Source: JACQWX01 sp041662295 (GTDB lineage Bacteria; Elusimicrobiota; Elusimicrobia; UBA1565; UBA9628). Taken from it: 8,271 nt of DNA. Positions within the stretch are counted from its first letter, which is position 1. Each line of letters starts with the position of its first letter. Position numbers and translations under genes: made by a program. The DNA is taken from NCBI GenBank assembly GCA_041662295.1, contig JBAZSR010000171.1, positions 1 to 8,271 on the forward strand. Direction: 5' to 3'. The notes beneath the pieces were generated by a model. The model saw only the letters and a program-made list of their open reading frames with translations. It ran no database searches and was not told the origin of the DNA. Below, one piece after another: positions 1 through 6,573 of the stretch.

Positions 1-1583
1 TCTACCTCGCGCTCTTCGGCCAGTACGCTTGGGAGAGCGTCCCCACCATCCCGCCGGAGCTCATGATATTCCCGAACTGGTTCTACTTCAACATCTACCA
101 GATGTCGTCCTGGACCCGCTCGATCGTGGTTCCGCTTTCCATCGTCTGGGCCAGCCATCCCAGCCTGCCGTGCCCCCAGCACGCCGCGCTCGACGAGCTC
201 TTTCCCGACTCCCGCCGCCACGTCCCCCTCTCCGAGGCGGTCGGCCGGCACTCCTTCCTCTCATGGACGACGTTCTTCCTGTGGTGGGACAAGGGCCTCA
301 AGTTCGTCGAGGGCAACGGCCCCCACTGGATCCGGGTCTGGGCCTTGCGCCTGGCCGAGGACTGGATGCTCGAGCGCCTCCAGGGATCGGACGGCCTGGG
401 TGCGATCTACCCGGGCATCGTCAATACGATCCTCGCCATGAAGTGCCTGGGCTACGGCGACGCCGACCCCCGGCTCGTCGAACAGATGCAGGTCCTCGAG
501 CGGCTCGAACTCCCCGGCGAGGACCTCCAGATGCAGCCCTGCCAGTCCCCTGTCTGGGACACGGCCGTCTCGGTCATCGCCCTGGCCGAGTCGGGCCTCG
601 ACCGCAACCACCCCGCGCTCGTGAGCGCGGCGGACTGGCTCATCTCAAAGGAGATCACGACCGAGGGCGACTGGGTCGTGGGCAACCCCAAGGGGCACCC
701 GGGCGGCTGGGCCTTCGAGTTCTTCAACGAGTTCTACCCCGACGTGGACGACACCGCGATGGTCATGCTCGCCCTGCGGCACGTCTACCTTGACGAGCCC
801 CTCACCGTGCTCCGCGAGAAGGCCTGCCAGCGCGGCCTGCACTGGATGCTCTCCATGCAGTGCGAGAACGGCGGCTGGGCCGCCTTCGACAGGGACAACA
901 CGAAGACGATCTTCAACAAGATCCCCTTCGCGGACCACAACGCCATGATCGACCCCCCGTCGGTCGACGTCACCGGGAGGGTGCTCGAGTTCCTGGGCTA
1001 CATCGGCTTCGACCGGACCTACCCCTGCGTGGAGCGCGCCGTCCAGTTCATCAAGTCCGAGCAGGAGGCCGATGGGTCCTGGTACGGGCGCTGGGGCGTC
1101 AACTACATCTACGGCACCTGGCAGGTCCTCAGGGGCCTCGCGGCCATCGACGAGGACATGTCCCTGCCCTATGTCTGCAGGGCGGCGGATTGGCTCAAGA
1201 GCGTCCAGCACGAGGACGGGGGCTGGGGCGAGACTTGCGCCACCTACCACGACCCCAGGCTCAAGGGCCGCGGCCCCTCGATGCCGTCGCAGACCGCCTG
1301 GGCCGTCCAAGGCCTCATGTCCGCCGGGGCCTGCGACGATGTCGCAGGTGCCGTCGAGAGGGGCATCGAGCACCTCATCCGCACCCAGCGGCCGGACGGG
1401 ACTTGGGAGGAGACGGAGTTCACGGGCACGGGTTTCCCCAAGGTCTTCTACCTCGAGTACACCATGTACCGCAACAACTTCCCCCTGCAGACCCTGGGGA
1501 CCTATCTCAGGATGATGAAGGAGTCCCAGCGGGCCGCGGCGGAGTTCGGGCTCAAGGCGGGGCGGGTCGAGGCGCGGGTCTAG
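1..1583 (+). CDS. shc: Squalene-hopene cyclase, 5'-truncated by window
   Basis: Cyclises squalene to hopene/hopanol, the committed step of hopanoid synthesis, as a membrane-associated enzyme. The frame is open from base 3 to the TAG at 1581-1583, giving 526 visible residues. The true start lies upstream; the internal ATG at 63 is not the start, because the codons before it read as family sequence (YLALFGQYAWESVP). Seen directly: the catalytic-acid motif DVDD at 741-752 (visible residues 247-250), the upstream SPVWDTA block, and QW-type repeats such as ENGGWAAFD (visible residues 288-296), DGSWYGRWGVNYIYGTW and DGGWGET. In Alicyclobacillus SHC the DxDD motif is near residue 374, so about 125-130 N-terminal residues are missing, consistent with a usual length of about 630-700. 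The DVDDTA form marks a squalene-hopene cyclase rather than an oxidosqualene cyclase. It is followed after 2 nt by hpnH, in one operon. Identification is very secure. Confidence 0.97.
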   Translation, partial: YLALFGQYAWESVPTIPPELMIFPNWFYFNIYQMSSWTRSIVVPLSIVWASHPSLPCPQHAALDELFPDSRRHVPLSEAVGRHSFLSWTTFFLWWDKGLKFVEGNGPHWIRVWALRLAEDWMLERLQGSDGLGAIYPGIVNTILAMKCLGYGDADPRLVEQMQVLERLELPGEDLQMQPCQSPVWDTAVSVIALAESGLDRNHPALVSAADWLISKEITTEGDWVVGNPKGHPGGWAFEFFNEFYPDVDDTAMVMLALRHVYLDEPLTVLREKACQRGLHWMLSMQCENGGWAAFDRDNTKTIFNKIPFADHNAMIDPPSVDVTGRVLEFLGYIGFDRTYPCVERAVQFIKSEQEADGSWYGRWGVNYIYGTWQVLRGLAAIDEDMSLPYVCRAADWLKSVQHEDGGWGETCATYHDPRLKGRGPSMPSQTAWAVQGLMSAGACDDVAGAVERGIEHLIRTQRPDGTWEETEFTGTGFPKVFYLEYTMYRNNFPLQTLGTYLRMMKESQRAAAEFGLKAGRVEARV

Positions 1584-1585
1584 CC

Positions 1586-2698
1586 ATGCCCTTGCCGGTC
1601 GGCATGCAGGCCGCGATCTTCAAGCACATCCTCTCGCACCGGTTCCGCAAGACTCCGAGGTTCCCGCTGGTGCTGATGCTCGAGCCCCTCTTCGGCTGCA
1701 ACCTGGCCTGCCGCGGCTGCGGGAAGATCCAGTACCCGCCCGAGGTGATGAAGCGCATGCTCTCCCCGGAGGATTGCTGGAAGGCGGCGGCCGAGTGCGG
1801 GGCCCCGATCGTGGCCGTGGCCGGGGGCGAGCCCCTCATCCACCCCGAGATCGTCCGCATCGTCGACGGCCTCATCGAGCGCGGCCATTACGTCCATCTC
1901 TGCACGAACGCGCTCCTCCTGGAGAAGAACCTCCCGAAGTTCAAAGCCCGCAGTCATCTGATCTGGAGCGTCCACCTCGACGGCGCAGAGGAGGTCCACG
2001 ACCGCATGGTGGGCCGCAAGGGCGCCTATCAGACCGTGACCCGCGCGATCCGGGCCGCGAAGGCCGCCGGCCACCGGGTCATGACCAACACCACGGTCTT
2101 CGTGGGCGGCAAGCCCGAGGACTTCAGGGCCTTCTTCGACGAGTGCATGGCGATGGGCGTCGACGGCATGATCATCTCCCCGGGCTACGCCTACGACCAG
2201 GCCCCGGCCGCCAAGGCCATCCCCGAAGGGCGGCCGCAGCGCTCGGACTCCGTCCTCGACCGCGCCCCCGAGCAGGGGTTCTTCCTGACTCGCGACCAGA
2301 CGCATGCCTGGTTCCGGGAGACCCTCCGGGATTGGCGCTCCATGGGCTGGGACTTCAACCACAGCCCCTACTACCTCGACTTCCTCGAGGGCAAGCGGGA
2401 CTACGCGTGCATGCCCTGGGGCAACCCGCTGAGGCACGTGCTGGGATGGCAGCGGCCCTGCTACCTCATGTCCGAGGGCGCTCCCGCCGCCTCCTTCCGG
2501 GATCTCCTGGCGACCACGCCCTGGGAGCGCTACGGCCGGGCCAGCGGCCACCCCAACTGCAGCCAGTGCATGGCCCATGTCGGCTACGAGCCGGCGGCGG
2601 TCCAGGAGGGGTTCGCGAGCGTGGGGAACTTCCTGAAGCTGGCCGGAGAGTTCATGAGCGTCAAGAGGACTCCCCGCGAGAAGGTCGGCGCCCCATGA
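1586..2698 (+). CDS. hpnH: Hopanoid biosynthesis radical SAM protein HpnH (adenosylhopane synthase)
   Basis: The HpnH family uses S-adenosylmethionine to attach a 5'-deoxyadenosyl group to diploptene, giving adenosylhopane, the precursor of C35 extended hopanoids. The protein is 370 aa. Seen: radical-SAM cluster motif CxxxCxxC at C38/C42/C45 in the family block LVLMLEPLFGCNLACRGCGK, GGEPL at 80-84 (SAM-binding type), and a C-terminal cysteine-bearing region (C275, C292, C325, C328) with the family-typical stretches CMPWGNP, GWQRPCYL and CSQCMAHVGYE. The ATG at 1586 is chosen because its N-terminus (MPLPVGMQAAIFKHIL) aligns with remembered homologues; open frame further upstream is a shadow of shc. 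It starts 2 nt after shc and overlaps hpnA by ATGA. Odd: residues about 208-229 look like an insertion relative to homologues, where an AYERAPDQ-like segment runs straight into HFL. Confidence 0.96.
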   Translation: MPLPVGMQAAIFKHILSHRFRKTPRFPLVLMLEPLFGCNLACRGCGKIQYPPEVMKRMLSPEDCWKAAAECGAPIVAVAGGEPLIHPEIVRIVDGLIERGHYVHLCTNALLLEKNLPKFKARSHLIWSVHLDGAEEVHDRMVGRKGAYQTVTRAIRAAKAAGHRVMTNTTVFVGGKPEDFRAFFDECMAMGVDGMIISPGYAYDQAPAAKAIPEGRPQRSDSVLDRAPEQGFFLTRDQTHAWFRETLRDWRSMGWDFNHSPYYLDFLEGKRDYACMPWGNPLRHVLGWQRPCYLMSEGAPAASFRDLLATTPWERYGRASGHPNCSQCMAHVGYEPAAVQEGFASVGNFLKLAGEFMSVKRTPREKVGAP

Positions 2699-3714
2699 AG
2701 GACGCCGCCTTCGTCACGGGCGCGACCGGCTTCGTGGGCGCGAGCCTTGCCCGGGTCCTGCTGTCCAAGGGCCTCAGGGTCCGGGCCCTGGTCAGGCCGG
2801 ACGCCGACACGCGCAATATCGCGGGCCTGGACCTGGAGCTGGTGGTGGGCGCTCTTGACGACGCCAGGGCGCTCGCGGCTGGGTGCGCGGGATGCCGCTA
2901 CGTCTTCCACGTCGCGGCCGATTACCGCCTCTGGGTGCGCGACCCCGCCGACATGTTCAAAGCGAACGTCCAGGGCACCGTGAACGTCCTGAAGGCGGGC
3001 GGCGCGGCCGGCGCCGAGAGGATCGTGCACTGCTCGAGCGTCGCCGCGATCCGTCCTCCGAGGGGCCTGCGCCCGGTCGGGGAGGACTCCCGCTACGGGG
3101 GGCCCGACGAGCCCATCGGCCCCTACAAGAAATCTAAGTACCTGGCCGAGGTCGCGGCGCTCGAGTTGGCGGCCCAGGGCCTGCCGGTCGTGGTCGTCAA
3201 CCCCTCGACCCCTGTCGGTCCTTTTGACGTCAAGCCCACGCCGACCGGCAAGGTCATCGTGGACTTCCTCAACGGCCGCATGCCGTCCTACGTCGAGACG
3301 GGCTTGAACCTGGTGGACGTCCGGGACGTGGCCGAAGGCCACTGGCTGGCAGCCCTCAAGGGCCGTGTCGGCGAGCGCTACATCCTCGGGGCTGAGAACA
3401 TGACCTTGGGCGACATCCTCGGGACGGTCTCGGAGCTCAGCGGGGTCCCCAAGCCCTCCTTCAAGACGCCCTACGCGGTGGCCTACCTCGTGGGCATGGT
3501 CGACACCGCGCGCTGCCGGGTCTTCGGCGGGGACCCCATCGCCCCCCTCGACGCGGTCAAGATGGCGCGGCACCACATGTGGTACGACGCGTCCAAGGCG
3601 CGCCGCGAGCTGGGCTTCGCGCCCGGCCCCGTGCGCCTGGCGCTGGCCGACGCTGTGGCCTGGTTCCGCGCCAACGGCTACGCTCCGGCGCGGGCCGCCG
3701 GGGTCCCCGCATGA
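2695..3714 (+). CDS. hpnA: Hopanoid-associated sugar epimerase/reductase HpnA (extended SDR family)
   Basis: NAD(P)-dependent extended short-chain dehydrogenase of the hopanoid-associated epimerase family, 339 aa (usual length about 330). Seen: N-terminal Rossmann motif GATGFVG at residues 9-15, the HCSSVAA strand (112-118) with the probable catalytic serine at 114/115, the catalytic pair Y144/K148 in YKKSK, and NPSTPVGPFD (169-178), typical of this subgroup. The family resembles dihydroflavonol reductases and nucleoside-sugar epimerases. Its exact reaction in hopanoid side-chain synthesis is not established, so the function rests on family and operon context. The ATG overlaps the hpnH stop (ATGA), with a GAGAAGG ribosome site at 2678-2684. 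The stop overlaps hpnG in the same way. There is no sign of damage. Confidence 0.95.
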   Translation: MKDAAFVTGATGFVGASLARVLLSKGLRVRALVRPDADTRNIAGLDLELVVGALDDARALAAGCAGCRYVFHVAADYRLWVRDPADMFKANVQGTVNVLKAGGAAGAERIVHCSSVAAIRPPRGLRPVGEDSRYGGPDEPIGPYKKSKYLAEVAALELAAQGLPVVVVNPSTPVGPFDVKPTPTGKVIVDFLNGRMPSYVETGLNLVDVRDVAEGHWLAALKGRVGERYILGAENMTLGDILGTVSELSGVPKPSFKTPYAVAYLVGMVDTARCRVFGGDPIAPLDAVKMARHHMWYDASKARRELGFAPGPVRLALADAVAWFRANGYAPARAAGVPA

Positions 3715-4451
3715 GGCCGGCGGCCATGGCCCGGCCCGAGTGGGCCCCCGCGGCCCCTTCGGCGCGGGGCCCGATCCTCGTGTGCGCCGCGACCTCCTGG
3801 GAAGCCCGGCCCTTGGCTCGGCGGCTGGGGCTGGAGAGGTCGGGGCCGCGCCTCTTCTCCGGAGCGGTCGGAGGGCGGAGCGTGACGCTGCTCCAGACCG
3901 GGTTGGGCGCGGCTCAGACGGGCCGCTGCTTGGAGTCGCTCGGCGCCGAGATTCCGGGTCCGGATTTTTGCCTCGCGCTCAGCGCGGGTCTGGCCGGGGC
4001 CCTGGATCCCGGGCTCTCCACAGGGGACATCGTGGTGGACCTCGGACCAGAAGACCGCGCCTTGGAGGCCGCGGCGCGGGAGGCCGCAGGGCGCCGGGGC
4101 CTGCGCCTGCGTCTGGACCGGATCGCGGACGCGGATTGCGTGCTCGGCCCGGAGGCCAAGGCGAGTCTGCGGTCTGCCACCGGCGCGGCCGCGGTCGACA
4201 TGGAGGGTCGGGCCCTGCGCTGCTGGGCGCAGGGGAGGGGGTTGGCCTCGGTCAACGCGCGCGTCATCCTCGACGAAGCGGCCGGCGCGGTCCCCGCGTG
4301 CTTCCCGGACCCGGATGACGCGTGGGCCCTTGCCCGTGGGATCCTGTCGCGGCCGACCCTGCTGCCGTCCCTTCTCGTTGCCGGGTGGAGGGCCCGGCGC
4401 TGTCTCGCGGGCCTGGCCGTTTTCCTGGAGGAGTTCCTCCCCCTGCCATGA
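3711..4451 (+). CDS. hpnG: Hopanoid-associated nucleosidase/phosphorylase HpnG
   Basis: Member of the purine nucleoside phosphorylase / MTA-SAH nucleosidase fold family. HpnG releases adenine from adenosylhopane, giving the ribosyl (phosphoribosyl) hopane intermediate. It is 246 aa from this start. Seen: core strand ILVCAATSWEARPL (22-35), TGLG (63-66), glycine-rich SAGLAGALDPG (91-101), a GDIVVD strand (105-110), and VDMEGRAL (162-169), the purine/ribose-binding VDME signature. A basic, hydrophobic C-terminus (about 218-246) is a family habit and may touch the membrane. The start at 3711 preserves the ATGA overlap with hpnA. An alternative ATG at 3726 has GAGG at 3713-3716 nine bases upstream and would remove five residues; either could be used. 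The gene sits between hpnA and ispA in the same coupled operon. Confidence 0.92.
   Translation: MRPAAMARPEWAPAAPSARGPILVCAATSWEARPLARRLGLERSGPRLFSGAVGGRSVTLLQTGLGAAQTGRCLESLGAEIPGPDFCLALSAGLAGALDPGLSTGDIVVDLGPEDRALEAAAREAAGRRGLRLRLDRIADADCVLGPEAKASLRSATGAAAVDMEGRALRCWAQGRGLASVNARVILDEAAGAVPACFPDPDDAWALARGILSRPTLLPSLLVAGWRARRCLAGLAVFLEEFLPLP
4427..4440 (+). promoter_or_regulatory. Self-complementary ribosome-binding region before ispA
   Basis: GGAGGA at 4427-4432 is a strong Shine-Dalgarno core but lies 15 nt from the ispA ATG at 4448. It is followed at once by TCCTCC (4435-4440), its perfect complement, so a small hairpin can hide the ribosome site. Ribosomes finishing hpnG would open it. 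The sequence is direct; the coupling role is inference. Confidence 0.35.
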
Positions 4452-5371
4452 CGACGCTCTCCGACTTCATGAAGCGCCATTCTCCCATCGTGGAGAGAAG
4501 GCTCGACCGGCTCCTGCGCCCCCGCACGGAGGAGCCCGCCTCGATCCGGGAAGCCATGCGCTACTCCGTGCTCGCGGGAGGCAAGAGGCTCCGCCCCGTC
4601 CTCGTCTTCGCCGCGGCGAAGGCCTGCGGCGCCACGCCTAGCGTCGTGGCGGACGCGGCGGCCGCCTTGGAGATGATCCACGCCTATTCTCTCATCCACG
4701 ACGACCTTCCGGCCATGGACGACGACGACCTGCGGCGCGGCCAGCCCACGAACCACAAGGTCTTCGGAGAGGCTATGGCCATCCTCGCCGGCGACGGCCT
4801 CCTGACCCTGGCCTTCGAGGCCCTGGCCCTCAGCGCGGCCTCGGCCGGCCTGGATGCTCGAGCGGCATGCGACCTCGTGCGCACCGTCTCCGAGGCCGCC
4901 GGCACCCGGGGCATGGTCGGCGGCCAGGCCGCGGACATCGAGGCCGAAGGCCTGCTGGGGCGCGGGACGCGCCGGAAGGCCGGCCGCGAGGGCCTTCCCA
5001 AACTGCTCGAGTACATCCACCTGCACAAGACAGGCTCGTTGATCACCGCGAGCCTCGAGGCAGGGGCGATCCTGGCCAAGGCCCCAGCTTCCCGGCGGGT
5101 CGCCCTGCGCCGCTACGGCCTCAGCCTGGGCCTGGCCTTTCAGATCGCGGACGACATCCTCGACGTGGTCGGCGACAAGGCCAAGCTGGGCAAGAAAGGC
5201 TCCGACCGGGATAACGGCAAGCTGACCTACGCTTCCCTGTACGGCCTGGAGGCAGCGCGCCGCGAGGCCCTCCGGCAGGTCTCCTTGGCCCACCGCGCGC
5301 TCAAGCCCTTCGACGGTCGGGCGCGGGTGCTGCACGAGCTGGCCGACTACGTCATCGCGAGGGACCACTGA
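4448..5371 (+). CDS. ispA: Short-chain polyprenyl diphosphate synthase, IspA/farnesyl diphosphate synthase type
   Basis: Trans-isoprenyl diphosphate synthase that condenses isopentenyl diphosphate with allylic diphosphates. Product length cannot be proved from sequence, but the context points to farnesyl diphosphate for squalene and hopanoids; geranylgeranyl diphosphate is the alternative. It is 307 aa, close to the usual 295-305. Seen: GGKRLRP (44-50), first aspartate-rich motif DDLPAMDDDD (85-94, DDxxxxD), GDGLLTLAFE (115-124), HKTGSLI (193-199) and second aspartate-rich motif DDILD (235-239) followed by GKKGSD and GKLTY. A basic loop of about 12 residues (around 169-182) before the YIHLHKTG helix looks slightly longer than in E. 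coli IspA. The ATG at 4448 overlaps the hpnG stop (ATGA) and gives the usual spacing to GGKRLRP; open frame upstream to 4322 is an hpnG shadow. Confidence 0.94.
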   Translation: MTTLSDFMKRHSPIVERRLDRLLRPRTEEPASIREAMRYSVLAGGKRLRPVLVFAAAKACGATPSVVADAAAALEMIHAYSLIHDDLPAMDDDDLRRGQPTNHKVFGEAMAILAGDGLLTLAFEALALSAASAGLDARAACDLVRTVSEAAGTRGMVGGQAADIEAEGLLGRGTRRKAGREGLPKLLEYIHLHKTGSLITASLEAGAILAKAPASRRVALRRYGLSLGLAFQIADDILDVVGDKAKLGKKGSDRDNGKLTYASLYGLEAARREALRQVSLAHRALKPFDGRARVLHELADYVIARDH

Positions 5372-5372
5372 C

Positions 5373-5744
5373 ATGCGCGACGGAAAATGGCTTCAGCCGA
5401 GATATGCGACCCGGGAGGTCTTCGAGCGCGACTATCCCGGCATCGATTTTTCCGCCTTGGACGTCTACTGCCCCGGGTGCCGGACCCCGGTCAAGCTTTC
5501 CCGCAAGGCGGCCTCGGGCCGCATCGGAGGCTGGTGCAAGCGCTGCGACCGGGGAGTCTCCCCGTGCCGAGGAGAGGAACGATATGACCACCGAGACCGA
5601 GACCACGACGAAGGCCGCGTTCGAGACCGCGACGGACGAGGTCCTCGAGGAGACGACGGAGCGCGACCCCTCCAAGGTGACGCAGCGCACTCCGCCGAAG
5701 AAGGGCATCTGCCGCCGCTGCGGCGAGGACAAGCCCGTCAATAG
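5373..5744 (+). CDS. Small zinc-ribbon-like protein, uncharacterised
   Basis: Family not recognised. The open frame gives 123 aa, starting 1 nt after ispA, with GAGGG at 5359-5363 nine bases upstream. The first 68-70 residues look real: a YATREVFERDYPG segment, then CPGC (C33/C36) and CKRC (C55/C58) with a further C65, which would suit a single zinc ribbon. From about residue 70 (base 5582) the frame runs through the next gene, the peptide becomes an Arg/Asp-rich low-complexity tail, and third-position G+C falls sharply, as expected for a non-coding frame. The true protein may therefore end near 5587: the frame one base back ends in TGA at 5585-5587, making an ATGA overlap with the next gene, exactly as at three other junctions here. 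A one-base deletion, real or from assembly, would explain this. The function is unknown; it may serve the hopanoid operon or simply be co-transcribed. Confidence 0.6.
   Translation: MRDGKWLQPRYATREVFERDYPGIDFSALDVYCPGCRTPVKLSRKAASGRIGGWCKRCDRGVSPCRGEERYDHRDRDHDEGRVRDRDGRGPRGDDGARPLQGDAAHSAEEGHLPPLRRGQARQ
5571..5577 (+). promoter_or_regulatory. Ribosome-binding site of the second small gene
   Basis: GGAGAGG lies six bases before the ATG at 5584. It fixes that start and argues that the second small gene is translated separately rather than being only the C-terminus of a fused protein. Confidence 0.65.
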
Positions 5745-5880
5745 GATGATGCTCTGCTACCCCTGCTGGGTCAAGACCCGGCTCGAGGAGCGCGGCTGGC
5801 GCGAGGGCATGCCCCATCCCGACGACTGCGGCTGTGTGGGCCTGGGCGCCCACCCCGAGCTCAAGTCCGACGGCAACTAG
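5584..5880 (+). CDS. Small four-cysteine zinc-binding-like protein, uncharacterised
   Basis: Predicted 98-aa cytoplasmic protein of no recognised family. Residues 1-40 are a Thr/Glu-rich, probably disordered acidic segment. Residues 41-61 carry CRRC (C43/C46) and CYPC (C58/C61), a CxxC-x11-CxxC spacing typical of a treble-clef or zinc-ribbon knuckle. A conserved-looking tail follows, with GWREGMPHPDDCGC (71-84) adding C82/C84. No signal peptide or membrane segment is seen. Coding is well supported by third codon positions that are almost all G/C and by a strong ribosome site. It is the last gene of the hopanoid-side transcription unit, ending 7 nt before the large inverted repeat. Zinc binding is inferred from cysteine spacing; nucleic-acid or protein binding are both possible. 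Confidence 0.75.
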   Translation: MTTETETTTKAAFETATDEVLEETTERDPSKVTQRTPPKKGICRRCGEDKPVNRMMLCYPCWVKTRLEERGWREGMPHPDDCGCVGLGAHPELKSDGN

Positions 5881-5887
5881 GCCCCTG

Positions 5888-5957
5888 CTGGTGTCAGAGG
5901 TTGCGCTTGTTGCGTAACTTCGTTGATCTCCGCAACAAGCGCAACCTCTGACACCAG
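5888..5957. repeat. Perfect 27-bp inverted repeat between convergent genes
   Basis: The left arm 5888-5914 and right arm 5931-5957 are exact reverse complements over 27 bases, with a 16-base A/T-richer loop (5915-5930). Each arm contains TTGCG-CTTG-TTGCG and ends outward in GTGTCAG/CTGACAC. The element begins 7 nt after the + strand stop (5880) and ends 7 nt before the minus strand stop (5965), so it can act as a hairpin for both transcripts. No T-run follows on either strand, so it is not a canonical intrinsic terminator. Its lower G+C than the neighbours, long perfect stem and position between convergent genes suit a dispersed REP-like or miniature mobile palindrome, possibly also blocking read-through. 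The fold is certain from the sequence; the role is inferred. Confidence 0.9.
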
Positions 5958-5964
5958 TGTATGG

Positions 5965-6504
5965 CTACTTGAAGAAGGCTTTGCGGTAGAAGGCGAGCTC
6001 CCTCACCGAGTCCCGGACGTCCTCGAGGGCCATGTGCCTGTCCGATTTGGGCGGGAACTGCGGCCCGGCAGGATACCAGCGCCGCACGAGCTCCTTGAGC
6101 GTGCTCACGTCCACGGAGCGGTAGTGGAAGAAGTCGTGGAGCCGGGGCATGTAGCGGACGAGGAAGCGCCGGTCCTGGCCGATGGTGTTTCCGCAGAGCG
6201 GTGAGGCCTTGGGCAGGCACCAGGCCGCGAGGAACTCGAGCGTCCGGCGCTCCGCCTCCGCCGGGGAGACCCCCTCCCTGCGCGCCCGGTCGATGAGCCC
6301 GGAGCGGCCGTGGTGGTCCTGGCACCAGGGGTCCATGGCGGCCAGGACGTCCTCGGGCTGGGCGATGGGCAGGCAGGGGCCTTCCGCGAGGGTGACGAGC
6401 TCGCTGTCGGTGACGACCGTGGCGATCTCCAGGATGGCGTGGCGCTCGGGGTCGAGGCCCGTCATCTCGAGGTCCAGCCAGACGAGGTTGTCGGCGCGCT
6501 TCAC
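5965..6504 (-). CDS. orn: Oligoribonuclease (DEDDh 3'-5' exonuclease)
   Basis: Cytoplasmic exonuclease that degrades very short RNAs, including dinucleotides such as pGpG, in the final step of RNA and cyclic-di-GMP turnover. It is 179 aa (E. coli Orn is 181). Seen: WLDLEMTGLDPERHAILEIA at 9-28 with metal ligands D11 and E13, GNTIGQDRRFL (105-115) with D111, the FHYRSVDVSTLKEL block (126-139), and H157/D162 in HMALEDVRDS. The five DEDDh residues sit at almost the same numbers as in E. coli. The start is GTG at 6504: the frame has a stop only six codons upstream (6520-6522) and no ATG fits, since the ATG at 6515 on this strand is out of frame. It converges with the hopanoid operon across the inverted repeat and diverges from the lipoprotein cluster. 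Family assignment is very secure. Confidence 0.97.
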   Translation of the reverse strand: MKRADNLVWLDLEMTGLDPERHAILEIATVVTDSELVTLAEGPCLPIAQPEDVLAAMDPWCQDHHGRSGLIDRARREGVSPAEAERRTLEFLAAWCLPKASPLCGNTIGQDRRFLVRYMPRLHDFFHYRSVDVSTLKELVRRWYPAGPQFPPKSDRHMALEDVRDSVRELAFYRKAFFK

Positions 6505-6573
6505 GCGGAACCCATGATATCAAACCGGTGTCCAACATGCCAGGCGCGCTTCAACGCGTCCGAGGGGGTCTCC

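Noticed and set aside
29..793. 254-aa + strand frame overlapping shc
   Set aside because: Pro/Arg-rich shadow frame; the shc frame carries all the cyclase motifs.
860..1585. N-terminal extension of HpnH to base 860
   Set aside because: This part is the out-of-frame reading of shc; the hpnH family start at 1586 matches the usual N-terminus.
1774..2694. N-terminal extension of HpnA to base 1774
   Set aside because: It reads hpnH out of frame as an Arg/Pro/Gly-rich peptide; the Rossmann motif begins just after the ATG at 2695.
4322..4447. N-terminal extension of IspA to base 4322
   Set aside because: It is a shadow of the hpnG 3' end; the ATG at 4448 gives the family-standard N-terminal length.
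3914..5374. 486-aa open frame on the minus strand across hpnG and ispA
   Set aside because: Antisense shadow of two clearly identified genes; long minus-strand frames are expected where third positions are almost all G/C. The peptide is Ala/Gly/Arg-rich with no recognisable domain.
5888..5957. CRISPR repeat or tRNA-like fold for the inverted repeat
   Set aside because: Only one copy is present with no spacers, and the fold is a single long hairpin without the cloverleaf arms.
5894..6538. 214-aa minus-strand frame overlapping orn
   Set aside because: Its peptide is Arg/Pro-rich and runs through the inverted repeat; the alternative frame contains all five DEDDh residues of Orn.
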